Below, piece by piece: positions 1-7,874 of a DNA stretch of 32,396 bases. This DNA is from Candidatus Krumholzibacteriota bacterium (lineage in GTDB: Bacteria > Krumholzibacteriota > Krumholzibacteriia > JACNKJ01), in assembly GCA_016933175.1 (NCBI GenBank), contig JAFGBK010000082.1:1-32396 (forward strand), in the 5' to 3' direction. Every line of letters starts with the position of its first letter. The first letter of the stretch is position 1. Position numbers and translations under genes: made by a program. Below the pieces are notes generated by a model. It had not been told where the DNA came from. It searched no databases and was given only the letters and a program-made list of their open reading frames with translations.

Positions 1-12
1 ATAGGGATCAAC

Positions 13-1671
13 ATGGGCGATGTCGCGATGGCGAGAGACGCGGGCGCCGAAGCTCTTACGTCACGGAAGTCGGCCACCGAATCCCTGCCCCGAGGAGTCG
101 TCTGGGGTTTCGGCGCGGGGCTGCTGTACCTGTTCGCCTTCGTCCTCTTCGCGAAGCTGGATATCCTGCTCTGTCTAGTGGCAGACGACGCCTCGTACTA
201 CTTCCGCATTGGCGAGAACCTCGCACTGGGATACGGCTCGAGCTTTGACCGCATCACGGTGACCAACGGCTGCCAGCCTCTCTGGATCCTCCTCATCACC
301 GCAGGCCACTGGCTGGTCCGCGGCGAGCCGGAGATCATGGTCCGCGTCTTCTTGATCACGCAGGTCTTCCTGCTCGCCGGCGCCGCGTTGCTGCTGGACC
401 GGATCCTGCGCGAGCTCTTCGCCGCGCCCCTGCGCGCACTCGCCGGCATCCTCTTCGTCTATCTGGTGATGATGCGCAGCCTCAACGGCATGGAGTCGTC
501 GTTGCTCCAATTCACCCTCGCCCTGGCCTTCCACGAGGCCTGGCGCCGGCGGACCTTCACGCGCGATGCGCACGGTCCGGCCCTGGTCATGGGCATCCTG
601 CTCGGCCTGCTGGTCCTGGCGCGCCTGGACATGGTGCTTCTGGTTCTGGTTCTCTTCGGCATCGCCTTCCTGCGCGTCCTGGTTCACCGGCGGCGGACGG
701 CGCTGTTCGCCCTGCTAGTCATGGGCGGCGGCTTCCTGGTCTTGGTGGCGCCCTACCTGATCATGAACCTCGCACAGTTCGGGCACCTGATGCCCATCAG
801 CGGCGCGTTAAAATCCAGCTTTCCGCAGCCCCGGCTGTCGGCCAGCGCCCTCGCCGCCCTGAGCAAGCGGGAGTGGATCTACCTGCCGGCGGCCCTGGCG
901 GCCCTGGCCGGCATGGCTCTGCCAGCCTGGCGGCGCGCCGGTGGCGAGCTGTCCCGCCTGCGATATCGACGGGCCCTGGCCGTGATGGCCGCGGGAGCCT
1001 GGCTACACTACCTGCACTCGGCCCTGTTCATGCAGTGGGCCGTCTGGTACTGGCACTATGCCTTCTACGCCCCGCTGTTCATCCTCATCCTGCTGGAGGG
1101 CCTGCGCGTGATCGCCGCGCGCCGGCGCTGGCCGGGCGGGCGGCGCCTGGCCTGGGCCCTCGTCACCCTGGTCCTGGCGGGCGCGGGCCTGAAGGTCTGG
1201 CAGCATACCTTCGTCCTACGCTACGACGGCAACTGGAAGGTGAACTCCTATCACGCCGCCCTCTGGGCGCGGGAGCACACGCCGCCGGCGGCGGTCTTCG
1301 CCATGAAGGACGCCGGCGTCTTCGGCTACTTCAGCCGGCGCTCGACCATGAATCTGGACGGCTTGGTTAACGACTTCAACTACCACGAGGTCATCGCCGA
1401 TCGCCGCCTGGGCGAGCACCTGCGCGAGAAGGGCGTGGGCTACCTGGTGACGCCGACTCTCAAGGAGCGCGGCGACGTCAACTGCCGCCTGGTGCCCGAG
1501 GGCGTGACGGGCAGCATCGTTGCCGGCGAGTACGCGTCCCTGGGCTTCTCCTTCCTCAGCCATCTCAACGGCGCCTACAGCGACACCCTGCGCGTGCGCC
1601 GCGAGGACGAGGTCTACGCGAGCCGCGGCCGGCCGGGCCCCGTCATCGCCATCTGGCGCCTGATGCCCTGA
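13..1671 (+). CDS. Polytopic membrane glycosyltransferase-like protein (GT39/GT-C type)
   Basis: 552 aa integral membrane protein, probably a GT-C-fold transferase that uses a polyprenyl-phosphate sugar donor in the inner membrane. A first membrane segment at about residues 29-48 is followed by an acidic pair (Asp58-Asp59) in a DDASYYF context and an NGCQPLW motif near residue 85. Both are typical of the first periplasmic loop of GT39-like proteins, where the acidic residue is catalytic. About nine more hydrophobic segments follow, then a soluble C-terminal region from about residue 415 containing KDAGVFGYFS and NLDGLVND, which recurs in this family. The ATG at 13 has AGGGA five bases upstream; the ATG at 28 is an alternative. 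It converges with the S41 protease gene across a strong terminator. Acceptor and donor cannot be told from sequence. Confidence 0.8.
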   Translation: MGDVAMARDAGAEALTSRKSATESLPRGVVWGFGAGLLYLFAFVLFAKLDILLCLVADDASYYFRIGENLALGYGSSFDRITVTNGCQPLWILLITAGHWLVRGEPEIMVRVFLITQVFLLAGAALLLDRILRELFAAPLRALAGILFVYLVMMRSLNGMESSLLQFTLALAFHEAWRRRTFTRDAHGPALVMGILLGLLVLARLDMVLLVLVLFGIAFLRVLVHRRRTALFALLVMGGGFLVLVAPYLIMNLAQFGHLMPISGALKSSFPQPRLSASALAALSKREWIYLPAALAALAGMALPAWRRAGGELSRLRYRRALAVMAAGAWLHYLHSALFMQWAVWYWHYAFYAPLFILILLEGLRVIAARRRWPGGRRLAWALVTLVLAGAGLKVWQHTFVLRYDGNWKVNSYHAALWAREHTPPAAVFAMKDAGVFGYFSRRSTMNLDGLVNDFNYHEVIADRRLGEHLREKGVGYLVTPTLKERGDVNCRLVPEGVTGSIVAGEYASLGFSFLSHLNGAYSDTLRVRREDEVYASRGRPGPVIAIWRLMP

Positions 1672-1790
1672 ACGGCCGGCGGGCCGCGCCACCGCGCTTT
1701 CGCACTCAGGTAGATACGCGCAAGATTTCCGTCTCGCTTCGCGCACGGATGCGAGGCACTCGGCCGAGAATCCCGCTCGCCGACCGAAAG

Positions 1791-1824
1791 AGAAGCCCCC
1801 GCCCGCTGCCGGGCGGGGGCTTCT
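1791..1824. terminator. Bidirectional intrinsic terminator
   Basis: Perfect 15-bp inverted repeat (left arm 1791-1805, right arm 1810-1824) with a four-base CTGC loop. The outer arms are AGAAG/CTTCT and the core is G+C only. It lies between the converging genes that end at 1671 and 1862, so it can terminate both. The T-rich tract is short on each side. Confidence 0.85.
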
Positions 1825-1861
1825 GCCGAGGATCGAGATGCGGGGGTGCCGGCGGAAGCGG

Positions 1862-3661
1862 CTATTCGCCGCCTTCCAGGCGCGCGAGGATGGCCCGGCC
1901 GTTGTCGTTGCCGGGATTCAGCTCGATGGACCGGCGGTAGTTCTCGATGGCGCGCTCCCGCTGGCTATCGGCCGCCAGGGCCTCGCCGAGGCTGTCGTAG
2001 ACGACCCACGAGTCCGGATGGAGCTGGACGTTCTTGGTGAAGACGAAGACGGCGGCGTCGAGCGATCCCGCCTCCATCAGCTCGTAGCCGAGGTTGTTGA
2101 ACTCCCGGAGATCGAAGACGGGGCCCGCGTCGCCGCGGGAGCGGAGGTCCGCGAACGCGTCCTCCGCGGCCGCGATGCCCTCGTCGGCGAGGGTCTTGCG
2201 GATGATGTCGGCCGCCGAGCCCCGCACGGCCGCCTGGTAGGCGCTCTCCACGCGCGCGATCTGCGAAGCTTCCCAGGGTAGCATCGGCTCGAAGGCGGTG
2301 ACCTCGTCCAGGGCGCCGCGAGCCGCCTTGGTGTCATCGAGCTTGAGGTGGCAGTGGGCCAGCAGCGCATAGGTGCTGGCCAGCGGCGGGAACACCTCGC
2401 GGCAGGCCTCCAGGATGACGACGGCCTCCGCGAAGCGGTCGTCCCGCTGGTACTCCTGGAAGAGCTGCATGGCCTCGTCCGGGGAGAAGTAGTTCGACGG
2501 ATCACCGGTGCGCAGCGCCCTCGTCAGGACGGTGCGGGCGGGCTTCAGCCCCTTCTCCTCGACGTTCCGCGCGAAGGTCCAGACCAGCGAGGTCCTGAGA
2601 TCCTCCAGGCTGCTCGCCTCGTTCTGGGGCGCGAGGACGCCCGTCTCCAGCAGCCGGATGGCGAACTCCAGCACCCGGTCCTCGCCGGCCTCGATGTCGG
2701 CCTTCGTGTTCCTGACGCGGAGGTCGGGCCGCACGCCGATGCCGTCCCAGCAGACGCCCTCGTGGTCGCGGATCTCCTTGTACGCCACCCACAGGGTCCA
2801 CCCGTTGGGCATCTGGTCGGGGTACTGGGAGGAGAAGGCGCCCGCCGACAGGTCGCCCACCACCGTCACGTGGGGCAGCACGCGCATGGCGAGGATGAAC
2901 TCGTCGGCCGCGCTCTCCGAGAAACGGTGCGTCAGCAGGATCGTCGGCCGCGTGAACCGGACCGGCCCGCGCGGCTCGACGTGGAAGTACTGGGCGGGCG
3001 CGAAGTCGCCGTGCTCACGGCCGTAGCGGGTCCGGGACGTCAGAAAGCGCCGCTTGCGGTCGGCGAAGCGGTCCGCGACCAGGTTCGCCGACCGGCCGGT
3101 CCCGCCCGGATTGGAGCGCACGTCCACGACCATCGCGTCGGCGGCCGCGAATCGTTGCATGATGGTGTCGATGGCCGCGGCCGTTTCGCCAAGGCCGGCC
3201 TTGAAGTCGGCGATGTGGAGGTAGCCGATGCGGTCGGTCAGCCAGCCGAAGGTGAACCGGTGGTCGAGCGTCTGGGTGGCCTTGCCCGCGAGGAACCGCG
3301 ACGCCACGAGGCGGAGGGAGAAGTCGTCGCGCGGCAGGTCCTCGTTGATTCCCGTGCAGGTGCGCCGCTCGTGGTCGTCGATGCAGACGTGAGCGTCGTT
3401 CAGGTGGCCCAGCATGGCCAGCAGGATGGTGCGCAGCTCGGCGTCCGTGGTCGCAGGCGTGACCAGGGGACGATAGACCTCGTGCAGCGCGCCCCAGTCG
3501 ACATGCTTGGCCTCGAACTGGCCGTAGTTGCGATCGAGGGCGTTCCAGACGTACTCGAAGTTGCGCACGGGATCGTCGGCGGCCTGGGCCCGCGCAGCGC
3601 CGGCCGCGGCGTGAACCAGGACGAGGAACAGAACAAGACACCGGAGAGCCATGGCGGTCAC
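1862..3661 (-). CDS. Secreted S41-family (tricorn/CtpA-like) peptidase with C-terminal TPRs
   Basis: 599 aa. An N-terminal signal peptide (hydrophobic residues 5-22, likely cleavage after Ala-Arg-Ala-Gln-Ala near 27) sends it out of the cytoplasm. Residues 34-95 match the helical tricorn C1 domain and include the conserved LNDAH with His91. The S41 core follows: VVDVRSNPGG at 178-187 and SESAADEF at 248-255, in which Ser250 is the likely nucleophile. No PDZ domain is obvious. From about residue 370 the protein becomes helical and ends in recognisable TPRs (for example YDSLGEAL, then IENYRRSIELNPGN). Tricorn-type S41 enzymes use Ser/His/Glu rather than the CtpA Ser/Lys pair, which fits the visible residues. 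The ATG at 3661 is used; the ATG at 3652 (MALRC) would also give a signal peptide. Substrate unknown. Confidence 0.85.
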   Translation of the reverse strand: MTAMALRCLVLFLVLVHAAAGAARAQAADDPVRNFEYVWNALDRNYGQFEAKHVDWGALHEVYRPLVTPATTDAELRTILLAMLGHLNDAHVCIDDHERRTCTGINEDLPRDDFSLRLVASRFLAGKATQTLDHRFTFGWLTDRIGYLHIADFKAGLGETAAAIDTIMQRFAAADAMVVDVRSNPGGTGRSANLVADRFADRKRRFLTSRTRYGREHGDFAPAQYFHVEPRGPVRFTRPTILLTHRFSESAADEFILAMRVLPHVTVVGDLSAGAFSSQYPDQMPNGWTLWVAYKEIRDHEGVCWDGIGVRPDLRVRNTKADIEAGEDRVLEFAIRLLETGVLAPQNEASSLEDLRTSLVWTFARNVEEKGLKPARTVLTRALRTGDPSNYFSPDEAMQLFQEYQRDDRFAEAVVILEACREVFPPLASTYALLAHCHLKLDDTKAARGALDEVTAFEPMLPWEASQIARVESAYQAAVRGSAADIIRKTLADEGIAAAEDAFADLRSRGDAGPVFDLREFNNLGYELMEAGSLDAAVFVFTKNVQLHPDSWVVYDSLGEALAADSQRERAIENYRRSIELNPGNDNGRAILARLEGGE

Positions 3662-3872
3662 CCCCTCTTGGTGCGAGGAATGCTGATGACGGACCGAATC
3701 CCTCGGTCCGGATCGCGGATCGTCGATGGGCAGGGGTTGCGGAGGAGGACTGGTGTCGCACGTACTGACGAAGGAGTGGGCCGGAGGTTACCGATGGGCG
3801 CGTGATGTTCCAGTTTCAGCTCAGGCGCTGAGGGGGCATCATGGCCTGGTCACGGGACATGCGCGCGGACGG

Positions 3873-3902
3873 AAGGCCCCCGCCGGCAACGGCGGGGCCT
3901 TG
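3873..3902 (-). terminator. Intrinsic terminator of the methyltransferase gene
   Basis: Hairpin with arms 3873-3885 and 3890-3901 (AAGGCCCC...GCCG against CGGCGGGGCCTT), GCAA loop between them and one unpaired C. It lies just past the stop of the minus-strand methyltransferase gene that ends at 3911. The next minus-strand gene begins at 3661. Confidence 0.7.
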
Positions 3903-3910
3903 TTGTCATG

Positions 3911-4774
3911 CTAAAGCGGCACCCATCCTCGTGCTCGGCTCTCCCTATTTCTTCTGTGGTTTGCTGGGCAGCCGGCCGCGGGCTTCTGCGCGGCCACGAG
4001 CAGAGCCGAGATCCGGTAGGCGAGTCTGCCGCCGGCGTCGGTATGGGCGGCGAGCAGGTCGAAGGCGGCGTTCTCGAATGCCCGTCGCCGCGCGGGCACG
4101 TCCTGGATGCGGGAGAGCTCGGGCTCCCACGAGTGGCGAACGACCGCCATCCACGCGGCCGGATCGTCGAACGTGTAGCGCTCGTCGAACGGCGTCGTGT
4201 GAATACGCTCGAATCCGCTGCCGCGCAGCAGGTCGAGGTAGCCTTCGCGCGTTGTCGGGAAGTAGCCGTGCTTGTCGGAATCGGGAACAAACTGCCTGAC
4301 GAGTTGCGCCATCCACTCGAGATGCTCTTGCCAGAGCCAGCCGCTGAGGTAGAGGCGCCCACCAGCCTTGAGGATGCGGAGCATCTCACGAATCATCGGG
4401 GCACCGTCGATCGGCTGGTTGGCGTCGAAGTCGTAATCCTCATCGAGGCCGACCATGCCGGCGACGATGACGTCGAAGCACGCATCGGGGAAGCTCATCG
4501 AGCGAGCGTCCATGAGGAGGACCTCGACGTTGCCGATGCCGCGGGTGGCGATCTCCTGCCTTGTCCACTCGACGCATTCGGCTTCCACATCGATGCCGAC
4601 CATCCGTCCGGTGTCGCCGATTCGCTCTCGCACAGGGAAGAGCGTGCCGCCGTATCCGGTGCCGAGATCGAGGACTGTGCTGCCCGGGTGAAGCTCGGCC
4701 GTCGCGATCAGTGCTGCGGCGGTGTCGCCCCAGTACCTGGGGTTCTTGTAGGTTCCGCTCCAGAGGTCCGTCAT
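3911..4774 (-). CDS. Class I SAM-dependent methyltransferase
   Basis: 287 aa soluble protein. Motif I (VLDLGTGYGG) lies at residues 34-43, motif II is VGIDVEAE, and motif III (LLMDARSMSFPDACFDVIVAG) spans about 86-106. This is a Methyltransf_11/25-type Rossmann fold with the acidic residue of motif II available for the SAM ribose. The N-terminal YKNPRYWGDTAA and the aromatic-rich C-terminal half (YLSGWLWQEH) probably shape the acceptor site. No family-specific motif identifies a substrate; small-molecule or lipid-quinone acceptors are possible. GAAGG sits directly against the ATG, so the spacing is poor but no better start is seen. It is a single-gene unit with its own terminator. Confidence 0.8.
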   Translation of the reverse strand: MTDLWSGTYKNPRYWGDTAAALIATAELHPGSTVLDLGTGYGGTLFPVRERIGDTGRMVGIDVEAECVEWTRQEIATRGIGNVEVLLMDARSMSFPDACFDVIVAGMVGLDEDYDFDANQPIDGAPMIREMLRILKAGGRLYLSGWLWQEHLEWMAQLVRQFVPDSDKHGYFPTTREGYLDLLRGSGFERIHTTPFDERYTFDDPAAWMAVVRHSWEPELSRIQDVPARRRAFENAAFDLLAAHTDAGGRLAYRISALLVAAQKPAAGCPANHRRNRESRARGWVPL

Positions 4775-4968
4775 CCTTCTTCCCGCACTCTTCCTCGTGG
4801 GGATCGAACGGAAGGGTCGCTAGCCGTTTACGGGATGGTAGCACGTTCCTGCTCAAGATGAGGACCCGCTGAGCAAGGTCAACCGTCTGCTCGGCAAGTT
4901 CGTTCCTTCCGGCGCCGAGTCACGGTTTGCTAGTGTGGTGTGTACTGATCTCCGGCGCACAGAGGATT

Positions 4969-5070
4969 GACGAAAACGGCGGCTTGTCCCTGGATGCCTC
5001 GGTGCGCCTGGTGGCGTGGGGCCGCCAGGGCCTGGAGCGCCTGGTCCGCTACTGCGAGCGGCCGAGCTAC
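4969..5070 (+). pseudogene. Fragment of an IS91-family (Y2) transposase
   Basis: A 34-codon stretch reads DENGGLSLDASVRL, then GLERLVRYCERPSY. This is the segment near the end of the catalytic region in IS91/IS801-type Y2 transposases, where an ENGGFSxDASVRI-type motif is followed by GLERLLRYCARP. The flanking bases do not continue the protein: neither the HUH nor the tyrosine motifs are present, and at 5069 the sequence switches to a different gene remnant. It is a relic rather than a functional element. Identification rests on recall of the family consensus, without a search. Confidence 0.6.
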
Positions 5071-5202
5071 GGAAGGCGAGGAGATGGAGGAGCCCTGCTC
5101 GGGCAACCTCTGCATCAGCCGGCCCTGCCCAAGACGCGGTCGGGCAAGATCATGCGCCGCATCCTGCGCAAGATCGCCGAGGGGACGCCGGACCAGATCG
5201 GC
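5069..5202 (+). pseudogene. Internally deleted remnant of acetyl-CoA synthetase (acs)
   Basis: Two pieces of Acs lie side by side in different frames. 5069-5125 reads TEGEEMEEPCSGNLCISRP, resembling the glycine-rich SGNLCIxxPWPG segment of Acs. 5119-5202, in the frame of the transposase fragment, reads PALPKTRSGKIMRR then ILRKIAEGTPDQIG. That is the extreme C-terminal acetylation-site motif (PKTRSGK) of AMP-forming acetyl-CoA synthetases. About 170-200 codons that normally separate these segments are missing and everything upstream of the first piece is gone. The true Acs tail after the GD(T/V) motif is not visible. Confidence 0.7.
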
Positions 5203-5419
5203 GGCACCATGGCGGGTTCAGGCGCCGAAAGGCGCTTCGTCGATCTTATACCTCCAGAACGACCCACTGTACGAGATTCCGCCAGCGGCCAGGGCGATGC
5301 CGGCGATCATCGCGCTTATCGGTATCGCAGTACCGGGATAGGGTGACCCCGATCCGGCGGATCGTGCTATCGTGACCGGCGGACAGGCGCCGCCTGTTTC
5401 TTCAAGCGGGATGTGAGCG
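5203..5419. other. Intergenic sequence with no recognisable gene
   Basis: Between the acs relic and the next gene I see no protein similarity. Short frames on both strands carry hydrophobic stretches but no start signal or motif. The last bases before 5420 (AAGCGGGATGTGAGCG) offer only a weak ribosome binding site. A promoter for the downstream gene is expected here, but I cannot pick one with confidence. Confidence 0.4.
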
Positions 5420-6724
5420 ATGACGATGATGGCGGTGGTGGGCTGGACCCTCCTCGGGCTCCTGGCGGGGCTGGCCCTCTGGTTCTGGCTGCTCCGCCGG
5501 GGCGACCCGGCGGGCACCGGCGCGGGCCACGCGGTCGGGCTGATCCTTGCCGTGGGGCTGGCCTGCCGCCTGGCCTTCGTCTACGGCACGCCGCTCTACT
5601 ATGCTCCCGACGAGCAGTCGCACTACCATTACGCCCGCTTCCTGGCCGAAAGGCGCGCCCTGCCGGTGCAGACCTGCCGGACGGACGATCCCGCCAATGA
5701 GTGGGAGTACTACCAGCCGCCCCTCTACTACCTGGCGGCGGCCCCCCTGCAGGCGCTGGGCTCAAGGCTGGGCGGGGAAGCGGGCGGCATCCGCGCCCTG
5801 CGCGTGCTCTCGGTGGCGCTGTGGCTGCTGACGGCTTGGCTGGCCCTACGGCTGGCCCGCATCCTGGAGCTGGATGACTTCCTGCGCGTCTTCGTCGCGG
5901 GGTTGGTTTCCCTGCTGCCCACCTACCTCTTCATCTCCGCGATGGTCAACAACGACAACCTGGTGCCGGTGCTGGGGGGCGCCCTGCTCTGCCTGCTGGC
6001 CCGGCGCGAGGGAGGCTGGCGCGGCGCGCTCCTGGCGGGGGCGCTGCTGGGGCTGGGGCTCCTGACCAAGTTCAGCGCCGTGGTCTACCTGCCGCTGATG
6101 GCGCTCCTGCTGGCACCCCTTGCCGGGGGGGCGGCTCCCGCCCGGCGGCGGTCGGCGGGGCGTCTGCTCGCGGCCCTGCTGGTGGCGGCAGTGCTGGTGG
6201 CCCCCTGGATCGCCCGCAACCTGCAGGTCTACGGCAGCATCGGCGCCGAGGATGTGGCCAACGTGCCGCGGCAGTGGGAGTCGCTGCCGCACGCGGCGTG
6301 CTGGTCCATCACCTACATGGCCGACTCCTTCTGGGCGGTGGCGGGGATCCACAACGATGTGAGTTTCTGGTTCCCCCGGCTGGGGCACCAGCTCTTCTTC
6401 TTCGCCCTGGCGGGGCTGCTTTTTACTCTTGCCGCGCCGGAGCGGCGGCGGATGTTGCTCACCGGACGCCTGGACCGGCCCTTCCTGCTGGCCATGATCC
6501 TGGCCATCGCCTTCAATGCGCTCCTGGTCCTGCGCTTCGGCGTGCTCTACAATCAGGGGCAGGGGCGCTTCCTCTTCCCCCTGCTGGTTCCCCTGGCCCT
6601 GCTGATGGGCCTGGGGCTGCGGGTCTATCCGGTCAAGAAGCTCTCCCTGCACCTGGCCGGCCTCCTGATCACCTACGGCGTCACCTTCACCGCCTTCGCC
6701 CTGGCCATGTTCACGCGGGTCTAG
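5420..6724 (+). CDS. Polytopic membrane glycosyltransferase-like protein
   Basis: 434 aa with roughly ten hydrophobic segments. After two N-terminal membrane spans, residues 61-75 read YAPDEQSHYHYARFL. Near residue 95 is EYYQPPLYYL. An acidic PDE(x)xHxxYA motif followed by QPPLYY is the signature of GT-C transferase relatives (GT39/DUF2142-like), in which the acidic loop faces the periplasm. The protein stops right after its last membrane span, so it lacks the large C-terminal soluble domain of some relatives. The ATG at 5420 is used; the ATG at 5426 or 5429 is possible. It is not similar enough to the protein at 13-1671 to call a recent duplicate, but both probably act on polyprenyl-linked sugars. 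Confidence 0.75.
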   Translation: MTMMAVVGWTLLGLLAGLALWFWLLRRGDPAGTGAGHAVGLILAVGLACRLAFVYGTPLYYAPDEQSHYHYARFLAERRALPVQTCRTDDPANEWEYYQPPLYYLAAAPLQALGSRLGGEAGGIRALRVLSVALWLLTAWLALRLARILELDDFLRVFVAGLVSLLPTYLFISAMVNNDNLVPVLGGALLCLLARREGGWRGALLAGALLGLGLLTKFSAVVYLPLMALLLAPLAGGAAPARRRSAGRLLAALLVAAVLVAPWIARNLQVYGSIGAEDVANVPRQWESLPHAACWSITYMADSFWAVAGIHNDVSFWFPRLGHQLFFFALAGLLFTLAAPERRRMLLTGRLDRPFLLAMILAIAFNALLVLRFGVLYNQGQGRFLFPLLVPLALLMGLGLRVYPVKKLSLHLAGLLITYGVTFTAFALAMFTRV

Positions 6725-6927
6725 GCTCTGGCGGCAGATAGCCAGGCGCCTCCCGTAATCCTTGCCATCCCTGTGGGAGGCGATTGCCCGTCCGTCCTTC
6801 TGGCCAGGAATGTGTATCGGGTCCTGGCATCTTCCGCCCGCGGCGGCCCAAGTGGAGCGTCCTGCATCGCCTGGTCCGCGGCTGTGATAGAATTACAGAA
6901 GCATCCAGTATCAAGGGAGAAGTAGCA
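6725..6927. promoter_or_regulatory. Leader region of the secreted propeller gene
   Basis: 203 bp. An inverted repeat CGCCTCCC/GGGAGGCG (6747-6754 and 6775-6782) with a 20-base loop could be a weak terminator of the upstream membrane gene. TAGAAT at 6888-6893 is a possible -10 element, but no good -35 lies 16-18 bases upstream. A clear AGGGAGA ribosome binding site (6914-6920) precedes the ATG at 6928. Confidence 0.3.
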
Positions 6928-7707
6928 ATGCGATTGCTGCTAATGGTCATGACAGTTCTGTCGATCGCTCAATCCGCCAGCGCGGCGACGATGTCGTGTG
7001 ATTGGAGTCGTTGGTGCGAAACGCCCGTCTGGTGTGTCGTCTCGATCACCTTGGCCAATGACGCAGGTACAGAGGTCTGGATCGGGCACTATGATGACCA
7101 GCCTCAATATGCTCAACTCCTCCGCTTTGATCCTGTCAACTGCATTGCCACGGCGTGGGCTGACCTTCCAGAGCCCGGACATGTGTACGGCCTGGCCCGA
7201 GACGGCGATTCTCTATGGGCCGTCTTATCGACCGGCTGGATCTACAAAGTCGATACGAACACCTGGACAACGGTTGTCGGTTTCCCGGCTCCCGGACACG
7301 ACCACGACGTCCATGGCGCACAGGGGATCGCCTGGGATGGCCAATGCCTGTGGCATGCAGATGGCAGTCTCAGGCAGATCTACAAGCTGGATCCTTCGAC
7401 CGGAGAAGTTCTGGCGACTCTGCCGGCACCGGGGGCAGAGCCTGCTGAACTGGAGATCGTCGCTGGCATCCTTTATCTCGGCGATCACTGGGGAGATTCG
7501 ATCTATGCGATAGATAGCGAGAGTGGTGACGTCCTCGGATGCTGCTATGCTCCCTGGGACGTCCATGCTCGCGGAGTTGCCGCACGGCCGGACGGAAGGT
7601 TCTGGTTTCTCAGCGGCCTGTATTCCGAGGTCTATGATTACGGCATCGAGTGGAGCACGCCGATGGAGGACAAGACCTGGGGCGCCCTGAAATCGATGTA
7701 CCGGTAG
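6928..7707 (+). CDS. Secreted beta-propeller-like protein
   Basis: 259 aa. Residues 1-20 form a signal peptide (MRLLLMVMTVLSIAQSASAA). The mature part has short repeats of a Gly-x-(Ala/Leu) strand followed by a W-containing strand: GLARDGDSLWAV, GIAWDGQCLWHAD, IYKVDTNTW, IYKLDPSTGEVLATLPAPG, IYAIDSESGDVLG. This is the pattern of NHL/quinoprotein-like propeller blades that wrap around 'kind of' substrate-free repeats, and only about five blades are present. The chosen ATG has AGGGAGA eight bases upstream and starts exactly at the signal peptide; the frame stays open further upstream but without coding character. The protein ends in WGALKSMYR, which may be a natural C-terminal tag. GC content looks lower than in its neighbours. 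Function unknown. Confidence 0.7.
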   Translation: MRLLLMVMTVLSIAQSASAATMSCDWSRWCETPVWCVVSITLANDAGTEVWIGHYDDQPQYAQLLRFDPVNCIATAWADLPEPGHVYGLARDGDSLWAVLSTGWIYKVDTNTWTTVVGFPAPGHDHDVHGAQGIAWDGQCLWHADGSLRQIYKLDPSTGEVLATLPAPGAEPAELEIVAGILYLGDHWGDSIYAIDSESGDVLGCCYAPWDVHARGVAARPDGRFWFLSGLYSEVYDYGIEWSTPMEDKTWGALKSMYR

Positions 7708-7872
7708 CGTCTGAACACATGCATCGAACAGCGGGCGGCCATCGCGTGGGTGACCGTGGACGGCAGATACCTCTTCTTCAAGGCCGAGGGGGACATCTAC
7801 TGGGTCGACGCCGCGATCGTGGAAGCGTTCCGCCCGGCGGCGCCACGCACGCGGGATTCGACGGGAGGGTGA
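7708..7872 (+). pseudogene. Remnant of a PD40/TolB-like repeat protein C-terminus
   Basis: Directly after the TAG of the propeller gene, and in the same frame, the sequence reads without a stop to a TGA at 7870. It contains DGRYLFFKAEGDIYWVDA, which closely resembles the last strand pair of WD40-like PD40 proteins (DGKYLFFxS...DIYWVDxxII). No start codon or ribosome binding site precedes it. I read it as the tail of a lost gene, brought next to the propeller gene by deletion. Confidence 0.55.
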
Positions 7873-7874
7873 GC

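Noticed and set aside
7705..7707. Amber codon as pyrrolysine or programmed read-through
   Set aside because: The upstream protein has a plausible natural end, the downstream piece belongs to a different repeat type, and nothing else hints at pyrrolysine use.
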